From: Amoebidium appalachense
Taxonomy: Eukaryota > Ichthyosporea
Direction: 5' to 3'
Length of the DNA stretch: 64,000 nucleotides
NCBI GenBank assembly: GCA_963693365.1
Contig: CAVNZM010000009.1
Location: 5,146,001 to 5,210,000, forward strand
Below, in pieces: positions 1-39,902 of the stretch. Numbering within the stretch: position 1 is the first letter of the stretch; every line of letters begins with the position of its first letter. Under the pieces are notes generated by a model. That model was not told where the DNA came from. It made no database searches and saw only the letters and a list, made by a program, of their open reading frames with translations. The translations under genes and the position numbers were made by a program.

Positions 1-362
1 AAAGAGCGGGAGGGGGGGGGGGGGAAGGAATGGAAGGGGGGGGGGGAGGGGGAGGAAGGGGAGAGGGGGGATGGAGGGAGGGGGGAGGGGAAGTGGAGGG
101 AGAGGAAGTAATGGGGCGGAGGGGAAGTAAGCCGGGGGGGGGGGGGGGGGGGGGGGAGGGGGGGGAAAGGTGGGGGGGGGGGGGGGGGGGGGAGGAATGG
201 AGGGGAGGAGAGAGTGGGGAGGATGGGAAAGTCTATCTGTTAAATTGCGTCACGCAGGGGTGCATAGATGATAAATACGGTAAATAATGGAAAATGGGCC
301 ATTGAGATGAAACCGAGCAATAAGACCGCATGGGAACACTCTTACAGAAGGCATCATTCGCG

Positions 363-403
<41 letters not shown>

Positions 404-792
404 GAATGCAGAACACGGTACGAAGTACGCATACACGATGAGAAACATGGTGCAGGACACATGCAAAGGCAAACATTCAAGTATGCAACATCAACAATGC
501 GCACAGTATGCGTCATAAGCAGAGCCCATCCTCAGGGAGGGCCCAAGTCATCAATTGTGTCTGAGTTTCGACCCCTTAGCCCGCACATATATACGACGCT
601 CCAACTCAGACAGCAGCATCAACTGAACTTGGGACGGTCAACCCGCCTTGATCAAAGACGAGTAGGGTTGCTTATGCAAGCAAGGTGAGCAAAACGGTGA
701 AGATGTGGGTGCAAAATTAATTCAGTGCAGCGAAAAATGTATGTGCTTACAGATGCACGACACAGAACAACCATGCCCGGTTGCATGGAAGT

Positions 793-828
<36 letters not shown>

Positions 829-1290
829 GAGGGGTTAGAGGGGGGGGGGGGGGGGGGGGGAAGGGGAGGGCACAGTTGCACAATGAACAACACATAGCAG
901 GGTGACCACATCAAGGCCTCTTACAAACAGCCACAACCAAAGGAAAATCGGAGAAAAGGCTTGTTTAGAGGGGGTTTCCCTTCCATAACGGCAGGACCTC
1001 TAGGAACGGTTGGTTGGAAGGAAAATAGCAAAAAAACAAACAAAAAAAAAACCAAGAATAAATGTGAAACAACTAGAAAAACAAAAAAAAACTAATGAAA
1101 ATAGACAATATTCATGTTACGAGAATGAAATGAAAATAGACTGTATTCATAGTATACGATACCGAAATGAACAAGTAACAGAACACAAATAAGCTGGAAA
1201 ATGGAAACGAAAGTGCCCCCCCCCCCCCCCCCCCCCCTCTCAAACCCCCTCCCCCCCCCCCCCCCCTTTTTTTTTCCCCCTGCGACTTAC
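1..1290. other. Left-edge intronic sequence of the TrpRS gene with repeats
   Basis: No TrpRS exon is visible here although the gene must continue. The stretch holds purine-rich G-tracts (1-232), a G-run at 367-401, one interspersed RepA copy (402-796), G-runs at 800-860, an A-rich patch (1020-1190) and C-runs at 1215-1266. Confidence 0.6.
402..796 (+). repeat. RepA interspersed repeat, near full length
   Basis: Defined by comparison with the copies at 16176-16570 and 16628-17022. It starts directly after a G-run with TTGAATGCAGAACACGGTAC, contains AGAGCCCATCCTCAGGGAGG and AGTTTCGACCCCTTAGCCCG, and ends at ATGCCCGGTTGCATGGAAGT. No coding capacity or transposase is seen. The family is unassigned. 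Confidence 0.85.
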
Positions 1291-8366
<7,076 letters not shown>

Positions 8367-8639
8367 TTTCTTTGATCCGACGTCTCAACGGAGAAAAAGA
8401 GTATCGAAAAACCGGGACATGTGCCAAAACACACAAAACCCGCTACCAGTCAATGCCCGAACAAGCTTACAAAGAAAGACGCCAACTCTGGAATATTGTA
8501 TAGCTTGTACAAGTGTGCCCAGTTTCACTATGAATCTAACGAGTGTCTCTTCTGTTCAATCTAGAGGCTAGAGCTCTAAGTTGCTCGTTTCGCTCTTTTC
8601 ATACCCTTGGCTCGGCTGCACCGGACATGTGGCTTGGGC

Positions 8640-8790
8640 CTCACTGCAAGTTGGCGCCAAAAATCCCTTGCCGAGATGTGATTGGCCCAAGTATTAATAA
8701 TATTCAAATATGGTAAGTGTGCATGCTTACGATTGGTTGGCTTGCTTGGGCCGGCCGGCCGGCGCGAAACATCGACGGTTGTATGTACCC
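8640..8790. promoter_or_regulatory. Divergent promoter between TrpRS (-) and the propeller gene (+)
   Basis: The only non-repetitive stretch between two divergent start codons (8366 on minus, 9216 on plus). It contains TTGGCGCCAAAAATC at about 8652, two CCAAT boxes seen as GATTGG (about 8680 and 8731), and a GGCCGGCCGGCCGG block at about 8751. GGCGCCAAAA matches the E2F-type consensus TTTTGGCGCC. The same box recurs ahead of two other genes (47551, 63812). The rest of 8367-9215 shows no coding signal. Confidence 0.6.
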
Positions 8791-9215
8791 TTTGGTGTTT
8801 CAAAAAAACTTTCACCTTGTTTGTGGAACAGAGGAACATCGGGGATCAATTGGTGGTGTAATGTAGAGTAATCTGAGGATATATGTATGTGTTTTTCAGC
8901 GCATAAGTCCCTTACCTTTGACCTCTTTCAGGTCAACACGTGAACGAGGAGAACAAACCTCACAGAATGTGGTTGTGTACATATATTATTTTCGGTGACT
9001 GAGGCATCAAGGCCGGCCTCTGTTTTGTCTGAACTTAGCCTTTAACGCAGCGTGATACACTTTGGTTTCTACGTTTGAGTATGCTGAACTAAGAAATTTT
9101 TTGGCACTGTAGCACGCAAGGATCTTTAGTTGTAACCATTTCAGAGAATTTACAACAGCTATTACCTAGTTCACTGTTCAGCCTCCCCCATCGACCTGTG
9201 CATTTTTCTGCCAAC

Positions 9216-21949
<12,734 letters not shown>

Positions 21950-22271
21950 GGAGCCGAGCAAGCCGAAAGTCATCTTAGTCGAGAGACCCATAAACGGCTA
22001 AATCATCTTTAAGCACTTAACACTCTCTCATCCTATTATATAAGGCTATAAACCATCCTACCATATCAAGCAACATACATCACCCACCTATACTCCAAAA
22101 ATCTATTTTTGCCCCTTACACGGACCAACCAACCACCAGCTCAAAATCAAACAACTACCAAAGGTGCCCAGACTCTAAACATCTCGAGCTCATGTGTATG
22201 TCCTCTACACAGACCAGCCAACCAGCACGCTTGCAGTCCCACCATAAAAGGCTAATTTTTTTTTACCCACA
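21950..22271. other. Convergent intergenic spacer
   Basis: AT-rich spacer between the stop of the propeller gene and the stop of CZIB. No recognisable element; it presumably holds both 3' UTRs. Confidence 0.5.
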
Positions 22272-22564
22272 CTACCTATGGTGCTTAGACTTAGTATCCT
22301 GCCCGCTCTTTACAAACCTGCTCTGAATTTCCAAAATCCCAACAGACTGGCCGGCCTTTTCATCGTATTCTGTCCACTCCTTTTCCGTCAGGTCGATGTC
22401 TTCAAAAACGGTGCCGCTCTCCGTCCCCTTGCACTGAAATCCGCTCTGTTGGTGTGCACGCAGAAAAACGTTGTTGCGAGTTTATTATTATATTATACAT
22501 TTTTAAGTGGTGCTTTTGAGTCAATCTATATGAGCGTTTGAGGAGGGGAGGGAGGGGGGGGGGG

Positions 22565-22600
<36 letters not shown>

Positions 22601-22712
22601 AGGAAAAGGAGGGGGAGGGGGTATACCACAACCCATAACCCTTCAATGAGAACCTCTCGACAAACACACACAGAGACACAATTGGCACGAACGCACGCAC
22701 CGGTGCGCCCGC

Positions 22713-22752
<40 letters not shown>

Positions 22753-23694
22753 TCCATCCCCCCGCCCAAGTGGCGCCTACACACGAAACAACACCATAGA
22801 CTACAAGCACAGGAGTACGAAGTTTTCCTTGTATGTTATTGTGTCGATGTGGGATGTGTGTGTGTGCATGTGTTGAAAGGGCGGGCAACAGAATGTTCCC
22901 AATTTGGAAAAGGAGTGGGGTGGGGTGTGTGTTGGGGGGGGGGAGGGGGGGGGGGAGGGGGGGTGAGGGGGGGGGGGGGGGGGGGAGGGGAAAGGGGGGG
23001 GGGGGGGGGGGGGGGGGGAGAATGCATTTGCGGGGATGTGCGACTCAGCATCTGACAAGCATGGAAGTAAGCGCTCACAACAACATAAGCCAACAACAGG
23101 AAGAAAAAGAAAAAAAGAGACAAGGGGAAAGGGGGAAAAAAGAAACAGAAACCATCCAAGCAACTGTGCAGGCAGGATATGCGAACAGTGCCCAATGTAA
23201 CACGCCGGGGAGGGAGAGGGGAGGGGGAGGGGTGGAGGGAGGAAGGGGGGACGTTATATGCGACATAAAGCACGGGGTACACATTCACAACGGACAACAC
23301 AATGCAGGGGGAGGGGAGGAGGGGGGGGGGGGGGGGGCGGGTCCATTACGCGTGGCTCGAAATCGAAGGGCTCGACGCCGCGGCAGTCCAGAGTGAGGAT
23401 GGATGCAAACTGGCCACTGTGATCGGCAGTGTAGGCACGCCCAGACCCATCAATTATGTCTGCATAGTGAATTTCACATTAGAACCCCCCCTTAGAAAAA
23501 AGCTGTATTGGCTTTGATTGCTTTCACTACGGCCAGAACCACTATTCACGTTTGAGTGTTTATGTTCACAATGGTCTCCCCCATACCCCCCCCCCCCCCC
23601 CCACCTTTCCCCCTTCCCCCCCCCCCCCCCCCCCAAAAAAAAAAAAAAAAAAAAAAAAAAGATCCACGTCTGCCCGACGCAATTGACAATAGAA

Positions 23695-23727
<33 letters not shown>

Positions 23728-25048
23728 AAGTAAGAAAAAACAAAAAGAAGACCCATTTTGGCTGTGTTTACATACAAAATGAAAAATTACCACATATCCA
23801 GCAAATCTCGTTTCCACTTACGGTTCACAGACTATTTCCTACTGCTCTGGCACTCACCCAACAAGGATAAATAAAGGAAACTAGAGGAAGGCGCAAACAG
23901 TAAATAAATGTGAGCTCTGAGGTGCTTGTGTGTGTAAGTTTTTTTTTTGTGGCGGGGGGAGGTGGTGGAGGGGGGGGGGGAGGTATTAAGCATGAATGTT
24001 GTTTGGACGTGGTTGTGCATCTGCGCCCCCCCTCCCCCCCCCCCCCCCCCCCCCCCCCCCCCTTCCCCCCCCTCTCCCCTAAACACACACAAACTTACAC
24101 ATAACTCCCCCCCCCCCCCCCCCCCCCCTTTCTCCCCCAGCAAGCACACACACAAACCCCACAATTGCCCCCACCACCTTCACAATCACTACCACATCTC
24201 CCTCCAGTGTGTAAGTGTCCACGGGGCCCCGGGGCAGGGGGGGGGGGTTTGAATGCGTCAAGAAGTACGAAGTACACAAGAACAAACGGATAACACGATG
24301 CAGAATGCAAGCCATACATAAAGAGTATGCATAATAAGCAGAGCCCATCCTCAGGGGGGGCCCACGTCATCCACAGTACCCGAGTTTCGACCTATTCCCC
24401 TCGTTAACGAAACCCAACTCAGATACTGTTTCACTTGAACATGAGTAGGTCACCCGTCTTGATCAGAGACGAGCAGGGTTGCTTATGCAGGCAAGGGCAG
24501 TGGGAAAGGCCGGGGGTTAAAGTTGCAGCAGTAAGCAGAAGCAAGAAAAATATAGATAGGAACTCAGGAGACGGGGCTTCTAGGAAGCTCCCCCGTCGAT
24601 ACCTAAGTCGATACTTCCCTGGCTAACATACTACACCAGCTGAAAAGAATTAAGTCCCGAAGGCCGCAGAATTCGTAATCAGAGGGGAAAATATGAGATT
24701 TGACCCACGCCGCAGGGTAGTAACACGCTTACTAGGGCGGAACTTTATCGTCTTCGAACGGAAAGCTATGCCCCCGGATGTCAGCCGGAAATATGGGATC
24801 ACCCATTGCTTTGGGCTTGAAAAAAGCCAAACCGATAGTCCGAGTTATGTTACGCCGGCGGGTAACATGCCGCATGGGTTCCAAGGGAGCTGTCGCCAAC
24901 AGAGCGGTGTGTGCATGCGTGCGCGTAACGCAATGTGTGAAGTGTGTCTATAGCTATGAAAGGGGGTATGCAGAAGTGGACAGATGAAGTGTGTGGAGAG
25001 AAAAACAGTAAGAAGAAAAGTAGACACCGGTATGTGCAACCCCGCACA

Positions 25049-25087
<39 letters not shown>

Positions 25088-25206
25088 AATAAGCGAAGAT
25101 TACAGGTAATCAACCAGAACAACAAATGACAAGCAAAACAACAGGCACCAAAAAAAAAAAAAAAAAAAAAAATAAATAAATAAATAAAGGAAAAAAAAAA
25201 AGGAAG

Positions 25207-25298
<92 letters not shown>

Positions 25299-26164
25299 AG
25301 AGAGGGAGAGAGAGAGAGAGAGAGAGAGAAGGTGGGGGGGGGGGGGGGGAGGGGAGGGGGAGGGGGAGGGGGTCTTAGGGATGCTGCAGAATCGTCAGAT
25401 ATTAGACAAATCGTACCAATACGATCATTCTCTCATATATGTGAGAAGATTGTGACTAACGATGTGCAGAGCTGGTTAAGACCTGTTGAGTGTGCAGAGA
25501 AAATGGGAGGGGGAAGGAGGGAGGGAAAGGGGGGGGGGGGGGGGGGGGAGGGGGGGGGGGGGTTTTGAATGCGTTAAAAAGTACGAAGTACACAAGAACA
25601 AACGGATAACACGATGCAGAATGCAAGCCATACATAAAGAGTATGCATAATAAGCAGAGCCCATCCTCAGGGGGGGCCACGTCATCCACAGGGGGGGGGG
25701 GGGGGGGGGGAAGTAAGAGAGGGGAGGGAATGTTAGAGTGTCAGTAGTCTCAGGGGACCCTGCAGAGTCGTTAGATGTCAGACAAAAACGCACCAACGAC
25801 CAAGTTCTCCGAGGGGAGAAATGCGTAAAACGTTCTGCAGAGTGGGTTAGAGACCTGCTGATGAGAAGAGTGTATACAGGGTTTGGCCAGGGGGGGGGGG
25901 GGGGATCAAGGGCCAAAGGGGGAGGGGGAGGGGGGAAGGAAGGGGGGAGTGAATGTTGTTACCAATGGAATTGACCCTGTTGCAGAGGGGACACTTTGTG
26001 ACAATGTTGGCCTCCCCCTTGCCCCCCGGTACAGGCAGCTTCTCCTGGTTGGTGCATGGTCGTAAGCTACTGCGTTGCTACAATCTGCATCCATAGCCTT
26101 CCCCCCCCCCCCCCCCCCCCACACCCACCCACCCAAACACACACCCACACACACAACATGTCCT

Positions 26165-26240
<76 letters not shown>

Positions 26241-27363
26241 CAGTTACACACGACCCATTCATGCCCCCCTTTCCCCTTCCCGCATTCCCTCTCATCTCTT
26301 TTCCTGCAGCAAATGTTAGCCTCGCCATCCCCCTGGCCTCCCCAGCCCCTTCCCCATCCTACCCCCTCCCCCTCGACTCTCCCTGCCTCCCTCCCTCTCT
26401 CCCTGCCTCCCTCCCTCTCTCCCTGCCTCCCTCCCTCTCTCCCTGCCCCCCTCTCCCTCACAAGCACGTGTGCCGATTGGGTAGGCATTTGTGGAAGAGC
26501 GGAGGCGCGGAAGGGGGGGGGGGGGGAGGAGGGGGGACGAGGGGAGGGAGGGGGGGGGAGTAAGACGTGTAAGCTGAGCATTCAAGCGGTCGGAGGAACA
26601 GAGGGAAAGTGAGGGAAATTGAGATGGACCGTGGGTTGGGGGAAGGGGGGGGGGGGGGGGGGGGGGGGGCTCTATGGTATTGATACGAAATGCAAGTACC
26701 AAGTTAAGACGAACAGCATAATGCAGACGTCAAAAAAAGAAAAGAAGAACGCACACAGAGCATTCGGGGAGCTGGAGGGGGAGGGGGGGGGGGGGGGGTA
26801 GGTTAAGGAGAAGAAGGGGGAGGGAAGGGCGGAGGAGGAGAAAGAAGGGGGGAGGGTTGGGGGGAGGGGGGAAGGGGGTAATCACGGCCAGTGTGCAGTA
26901 GACCCATTTGTCATTCTCCTCCCCACAGTTGCCACAGCGGATCTGCGCACGGTGGACGGAATTAGAAGGGGTTGGAGAAGGGGGTAAAGCAGACTTCTCT
27001 TTCAGCTGTCTCTAACGTGTTTATAGACAAACACCTAAAGCCGCAAAAGACCAAATGCGCCCCCCCCCCCCCCCCCCCCCCTTCTTCCACCGCGTGTCAC
27101 CCCCGTCCCCCCCCTCCTCATCCTTCCTCCCCTCCCGCCTCCCCCCGCCCCACACCACCACCACCACACATTCCCTCGTTTCCACCCATTTATACAAAAC
27201 TGGGGCAAAACATGCAAAACACAACCCTAGCCATCTCACAAACAGGTCACACCCCATTCCCATGTTGGTACCCAACCACCTTGAAGTACCAGCGGAATTC
27301 GTCTCCATGGGCAATCAGATCAGTTATGTTCTCAAGGTCAGCCTTGAGCTGAAGGTCGAGGAT
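22272..27363 (-). CDS. CZIB: CXXC zinc-binding protein (CZIB, DUF866 family), start-codon exon not located
   Basis: Homologue of human CZIB (C1orf123/UPF0587), a small zinc-binding protein of poorly known function. Exons: 27363-27280, 26942-26886, 26044-25963, 23459-23350, 22433-22272 (TAG stop at 22274-22272). All have GT-AG borders and compatible phases, giving 164 residues against 160 in human. Conserved blocks are LQLKADLENIT, FRWYFK, IRCGNCGEENDKW, GGKGEANIVTKCPLCNR, LDCRGVEPFDFEP and ESGTVFEDIDLTEKEWTEYDEKAGQSVGI. Two CXXC pairs (CGNC, CPLC) supply the expected zinc ligands. The first visible exon lacks an in-frame ATG; the human protein has only three residues before this point, so a tiny 5' exon upstream of 27363 is inferred. 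The gene converges on the propeller gene, with 322 bp between stops. Confidence 0.95.
24247..24500 (+). repeat. RepA repeat, second subfamily
   Basis: Starts after a G-run with TTTGAATGCGTCAAGAAGTA. It shares AGCAGAGCCCATCCTCAGGG and CAGGGTTGCTTATGCAGGC. It lies in an intron of the CZIB gene. Confidence 0.8.
25212..25330. repeat. (GA)n microsatellite
   Basis: About 50 GA units with a few G insertions, in an intron of CZIB. Confidence 0.95.
25375..25870 (+). other. Two diverged paralogous segments within a CZIB intron
   Basis: Segments at about 25375-25500 and 25740-25865 resemble each other at DNA and peptide level. Their plus-strand translations share an A-E-S-x-D-[IV]-R-Q core, then E-K-x-V and a Trp-Val/Leu-Arg stretch. 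A truncated RepA copy and G-runs separate them. No protein family is recognised; they could be remnants of an unknown element. Confidence 0.4.
25562..25690 (+). repeat. RepA repeat, truncated in a G-run
   Basis: Same 5' start as the 24247 copy, ending at GTCATCCACAGGGGG where a G-run replaces the 3' half. Confidence 0.8.
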
Positions 27364-29319
27364 CTGGATGACATGTCGCGTGTCAATCGGGTGTGTCAAG
27401 TTATCAAGAAAAGGATTACAGGATAAGCTTGTAGGATTCAGCAGTAAGCAGAAAGGGAAAGAGAGGGGAGGGGTGCTGTGGGTTGAAGGGGCGGGGAGGG
27501 GGGGCGGGGGGGGGGGGGGGGGAAGTGGGGAAGGCATAGATGGAGAAGGGGATAGCATTCAGCCAAGTGAGGTATGAAGGATGGCAGCGCGTGCGGAACA
27601 CATGACAAAAGCCTGAACGCCTATTTGCGTAGACATTCAAGTGCGCAGTCGCGCACAATTAATCGCCCATATCATTCGTCCTTACACACCCGCACGCATA
27701 CGCACGCACAGGTACACACCCACGCACACCCACACACTCTCTCTCTCTGTGTGTGTGTGTGTGCGCGGGTGTCTCTATCTCTTCTCCCCCACCCCCCCCT
27801 CTCTTTCACTCTCTCTCTCTCTCTCATACTCTCTTCCCCCCCATTACCTCCCCCCTCCCCCCTTTTCTCTTCCTATCTCTCTCCCTCCCTCCCTCCCTCC
27901 CTCCCCCTCGACCTCCTCTCCCCATCCTCTAAACAGTGAACAAAAGGATGGGCACACCAAGATGTATCTGCCCATACCTCTTTTTTCCTCCCACTTTATC
28001 ACACATACAATTTCCCTGTGTCTTTTTGGTCCTCCTTGTCTTCCTTCCCCCTCTCTCCTTCCTCCCCTCATCATGTACTCTCAGATACAATAGAAAACTA
28101 TCTTGCTTTCTCTTCTCCCTCCCTTTTTCCTCCCTCCCGTTCACCCTCCCACCCTCTCCTCCGCCCCTCCCCCTCCGCCTCTTCCTCTTACCTTCAGCCC
28201 CCTCTCGTCTACCTCCCTCTCTCCGTCCCTCCCTCTCTCTTTCTCTCCCGCACTCTAGCTCTCGCTCGCCCCCTCCCCCCCCCCCCCCCCCCCCCCCCCG
28301 CCCGGGGGCTCTCCTCCCCCCACCCCTCACCCCCCAGGCTCATGCACCCACGAGCACGAAAACGATGGGGCTTGATACACGTATGTTTGAGTAGGTTGCC
28401 ATACCGTCATTTTTTAGCTATTCAACAGGGCCGTGGCTTCTTCACCGTGACTCGAGTACACTCGCGTTGCAAGTGAAAACCTTTTTTTGGAAGGCTCAGG
28501 CGGCAGCTTCCAGCGGCCGCGCGCGGCAGCCGGGAAAAAAGGGGGGGCCTTGAACATCCTCGAAATTGCAATACGGGATAGCTGCTGTTAGATACCGAAT
28601 AAGCAGTGGGAGCCTTTCCTTTTTTCCTTTTCTTTCTTTTCTTTCTTTTTTCCTTTTATTTTGGCCCCTTAGTTTTTGCCTCTGTCCACGGAGAGTACTG
28701 TTTTACCAGAAATGCTACCTTGTAATACTTTTAGCAGTACAGAGAGAGCCGTCTCCTTCGCTTTTTCTGCACAACAGTTATAGACAGATTTGCAGCTTGA
28801 TTCAAAAGACCCCCCTGTTTGCGCTAACACACCTTCATCTCCATTGGATTACCCGGCACCACAACCAGGGTGTTTTAGGATCACGTACCAGGGCAAAACT
28901 TCGGAACATTTTGTACTCTCTACGGTTTTCTCTGTAATTGAAATACCCTTTTCATTCATATTCCGGAAACTTGGACTCATAAACTTCGGACTGTTGTCTT
29001 TCTTTGCAACCCTTGACCAAACCGCACCAGCACCGCGCACCCGCCCGGGGGCCGGCCACTGTGACTCACACTTTACTCATGCACATCACAAGATTTGTAT
29101 TTGATAGGTCTTCAAGTAGTATAGGTCTTCAAGTAGTATACGTGCTGAAAAGCTTATTATAGAGAGCAGCTGAACAACCCCGGCTTACACAACACCGTCG
29201 CTGTTTCCCTACTTCGCTAGACTTGCCCCCACTAAGCATCTTCTCTGCGACACAAACCTAATAGGGAATGTAGCTTCAAACCTAGATCTAGTTCAAGATT
29301 CCAAACGAGAATTTCAAAG
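27364..29319. other. Intergenic region between CZIB (-) and the C2-like gene (+)
   Basis: Should contain the missing CZIB first exon and both promoters. It holds G-runs (27490-27525), a long CT/C-rich stretch (27730-28340), a GC-rich patch with GGCCGCGCGCGGC (about 28520), and a 17-bp direct repeat at 29105-29140 (GGTCTTCAAGTAGTATA twice). No promoter element is clear. Confidence 0.4.
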
Positions 29320-37409
<8,090 letters not shown>

Positions 37410-37940
37410 CATAAGGTTGAGCTGGCTATTTCGGCCGGGTTTACTAAATATTTGTTACTGAGGCCAGATTTAGATGCCACACGTTGATCATAGTGAATAG
37501 ATGTATTTTGCGATGATTGATATGTTTCTTCACCTTTTAATAATGGCTGGGTAAAAAGCGCAGTGCGCCTGATATACCACATGATGGTCATGGGGTCTCT
37601 TCTGGAGGCAGTAGAAATGGAACGAATGATTTTAAATTTAAGCGCAGCTTCCGATTGGCTGGCTGTCGAACATGAAATGCTTGAGCGGGCGGTTCTTGTG
37701 GCAGAAAGGCGGATACGGGAGGATGGGTTGTGGAACGATTGGTTGTGCTTTTCTGAGGGGGATATTAAACAGTAGCATAAGGTTGAGCTGGCTATTTGGG
37801 CCAGGTTTACTAAATATTTGTTACTGAGGCCAGATTTAGATGCCACACGTTGATCATAGTGAATAGATGGTATTTTGCGATGATTGATATGTTTCTTCAC
37901 CTTTTAATAATGGCTGGGTAAAAAGCGCAGTGCGCCTGAT

Positions 37941-38166
37941 CTAAAATAAAAAAAATCAATTTGACGGAACAAAAACTTCAGCAGTATATACTTTTGCAGA
38001 AAATAAGAGGATATCTATCATATTGAACAGAGGTGATCAGTCCAGAGCTGTGTGTACGAGTGTGCACACAAACACCCACACACGCACGCGCGCGCACACA
38101 CACACGCACACACGCACACACACACACACGCACGCACACGCACACACACACACACGCGCGCACACA

Positions 38167-38228
<62 letters not shown>

Positions 38229-38271
38229 AACAGACACACAGTCTATTCTAAGAAATGGCTCAGTGCATATT
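37941..38271. other. Intergenic spacer with CA tract
   Basis: Unique AT-rich sequence to about 38050, then CA/CG dinucleotides (38065-38227). No gene seen. Confidence 0.6.
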
Positions 38272-38771
38272 CAGTAAGGGCCTAACCACATCGGCTGAGC
38301 CAACTTGCTCCAGCAGAAATATTCTGCAGAAAGCGGAATTATTGTGCAAAAGGCAGGATTAAGCAGAATTATTCTGAACAAGCAGAAAAATTCTGCCAAA
38401 AACAGAATTATTCTGCTTTGATCAGAATCACGCAGCTGCTTTTAGCAGAATTATTCTGCTGTCGACAGCAGAATAAACCCGCTTCTTTCTGAATAATTCT
38501 GCTAAAAGCAGAGTGATTCTGCTCAAAGCAGAATAATTCTGCTTATTCTGCGATTCTGCTTTTTGCAGAATAGATCTGCTTTTTACAGAATAATAGGCTG
38601 CTTTTGCAGAATAATTGTGCCTTTTGTAGAATAATTCCACTTCTTGCAGAACTTTCGGATTTATTCTGCTTTCTGCCAGTGAATTGTGGAAGAATAATTC
38701 CACTTTTTGCAGATTAACTTTCAAATTGCTTTTTTCAGGTTGACTCTGCCGATGTCTTTGGGCCATAACTG
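38272..38771. mobile_element. Fold-back/MITE-like element, copy 1
   Basis: A 500-bp element with terminal inverted repeats: the 5' end reads CAGTAAGGGCCTAACCACAT and the 3' end, reverse-complemented, CAGTTATGGCCCAAAGACAT. Both then continue CGGC[TA]GAG[CT]CAAC. The interior is an array of GCAGAAT and ATTCTGC half-sites that pair as palindromes such as GCAGAATTATTCTGC. There is no coding capacity. The ends look like Tc1/mariner ends, and both flanks show TATT/AATA, compatible with a TA target. A second copy is at 53711. Confidence 0.85.
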
Positions 38772-39902
38772 AATACGTGCATTTTAAATATCACCGTGTC
38801 GTTGCCCTGCATGTGTATCAGTCTCAACCAGTAACCGGAGTCTTTCTACTTACTTTATATATGTGCCATACGCGTACAACTGTACATGTTGGAATACGTC
38901 ACTACGTAGTACAGCAAGAGTCTTGAAGTATGTGTGTGTGTCTTAGCCTTGTTTGTATTCGTGTCTGCTCTTCTTCTTTGTGCTCTCCCCCTTCTCTCCC
39001 TTTTGCTCCTTCCCCCCCCCCCCCCCTCTCCCCCTCCCCCTCCCTTCCCCCCCCCCCCCCCCCCCTATCCCTCTCTCCCTTGTTTCTGTGTGCACGGATA
39101 TCTGTAGATCTGTGCACACCTGGCTCCCTTGCCTGATAGGACTTATTGCATTTTATCTGTGTTTGCTCTCCTCTGTTTTCCTGAGAGTAGTGTGATTGGC
39201 TAGCTATATTCGTTGTCTTTGTTTTAGTTCAAAGTAGGATGACTCACCGATAGACGCGAGTGAGTACATCTATAGATCGTGATGTGCATTCCTGTCTATT
39301 AATATACGTGTTATGATTGGACACATTAGATATGTTTGGAATTCGTTTTTATTGTGATGTGTCTTCACTTTAAGAGTCACACGGTGTCGACTATTAGGAA
39401 GTATACTGATGTATTTAGATGAGTTTCCTTATAGAGACGAGTATAAATATTTATTTGTATTAATAGTGACAAGTTGTATAATTTACTTAAGTTATTTAAG
39501 TAAGAGTTTCTAAGCTTCAGTTGTGTCGGAAGTTGGAATGTGTATGCTCTGTTGGAATGTAATTTTCTATCATCTGAAGGAACCGATTGGTTCTCTTCTT
39601 TTAGTTGAGATATGATGATAAATGGCCAGTACAAAAAGGCCCGAGAGCACAATAAAAGTTAGTTGTTATTGAAATCTTCTAAGTGTCGTGAACAACTCCA
39701 ATTGCCCTCTCTTTATTGTGTTGGTCGTGTTTTACATGACACCTCTGTGCACTCTGCTCCCTTAGACCCGTACAAAACAACAGGTTAAAGGCCCATTTTC
39801 GCACCGTCTCTCGCAACACATTTTCTCGCTGCAATCGAAACTATTCAAATTTGAATACCGATCTGATCTCTCTCCTGCGCATTGTCTGACTGATCGGTCA
39901 AC
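38772..39902. other. Spacer upstream of the copia-like ORF, possible LTR
   Basis: A C/T-rich patch (38985-39085), then unique AT-rich sequence with AATAAAAG at 39650. An LTR might lie at about 39200-39770, but there is no second copy in the window to prove it and I see no clear primer-binding site. Confidence 0.3.

Noticed and set aside
500-520. CAGTATGCGTC inside RepA matching the start of the 6.1-kb transposon TIR
   Set aside because: Only 11 bases match and it lies in the middle of RepA, not at an end.
24693-24953. 86-codon plus-strand frame in a CZIB intron
   Set aside because: No recognisable motif, splice context or second copy; likely chance in a less repetitive stretch.
28566-28937. 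123-codon plus-strand frame rich in Phe/Leu/Ser
   Set aside because: Composition follows the T/C-rich DNA and no motif or splice support is seen.
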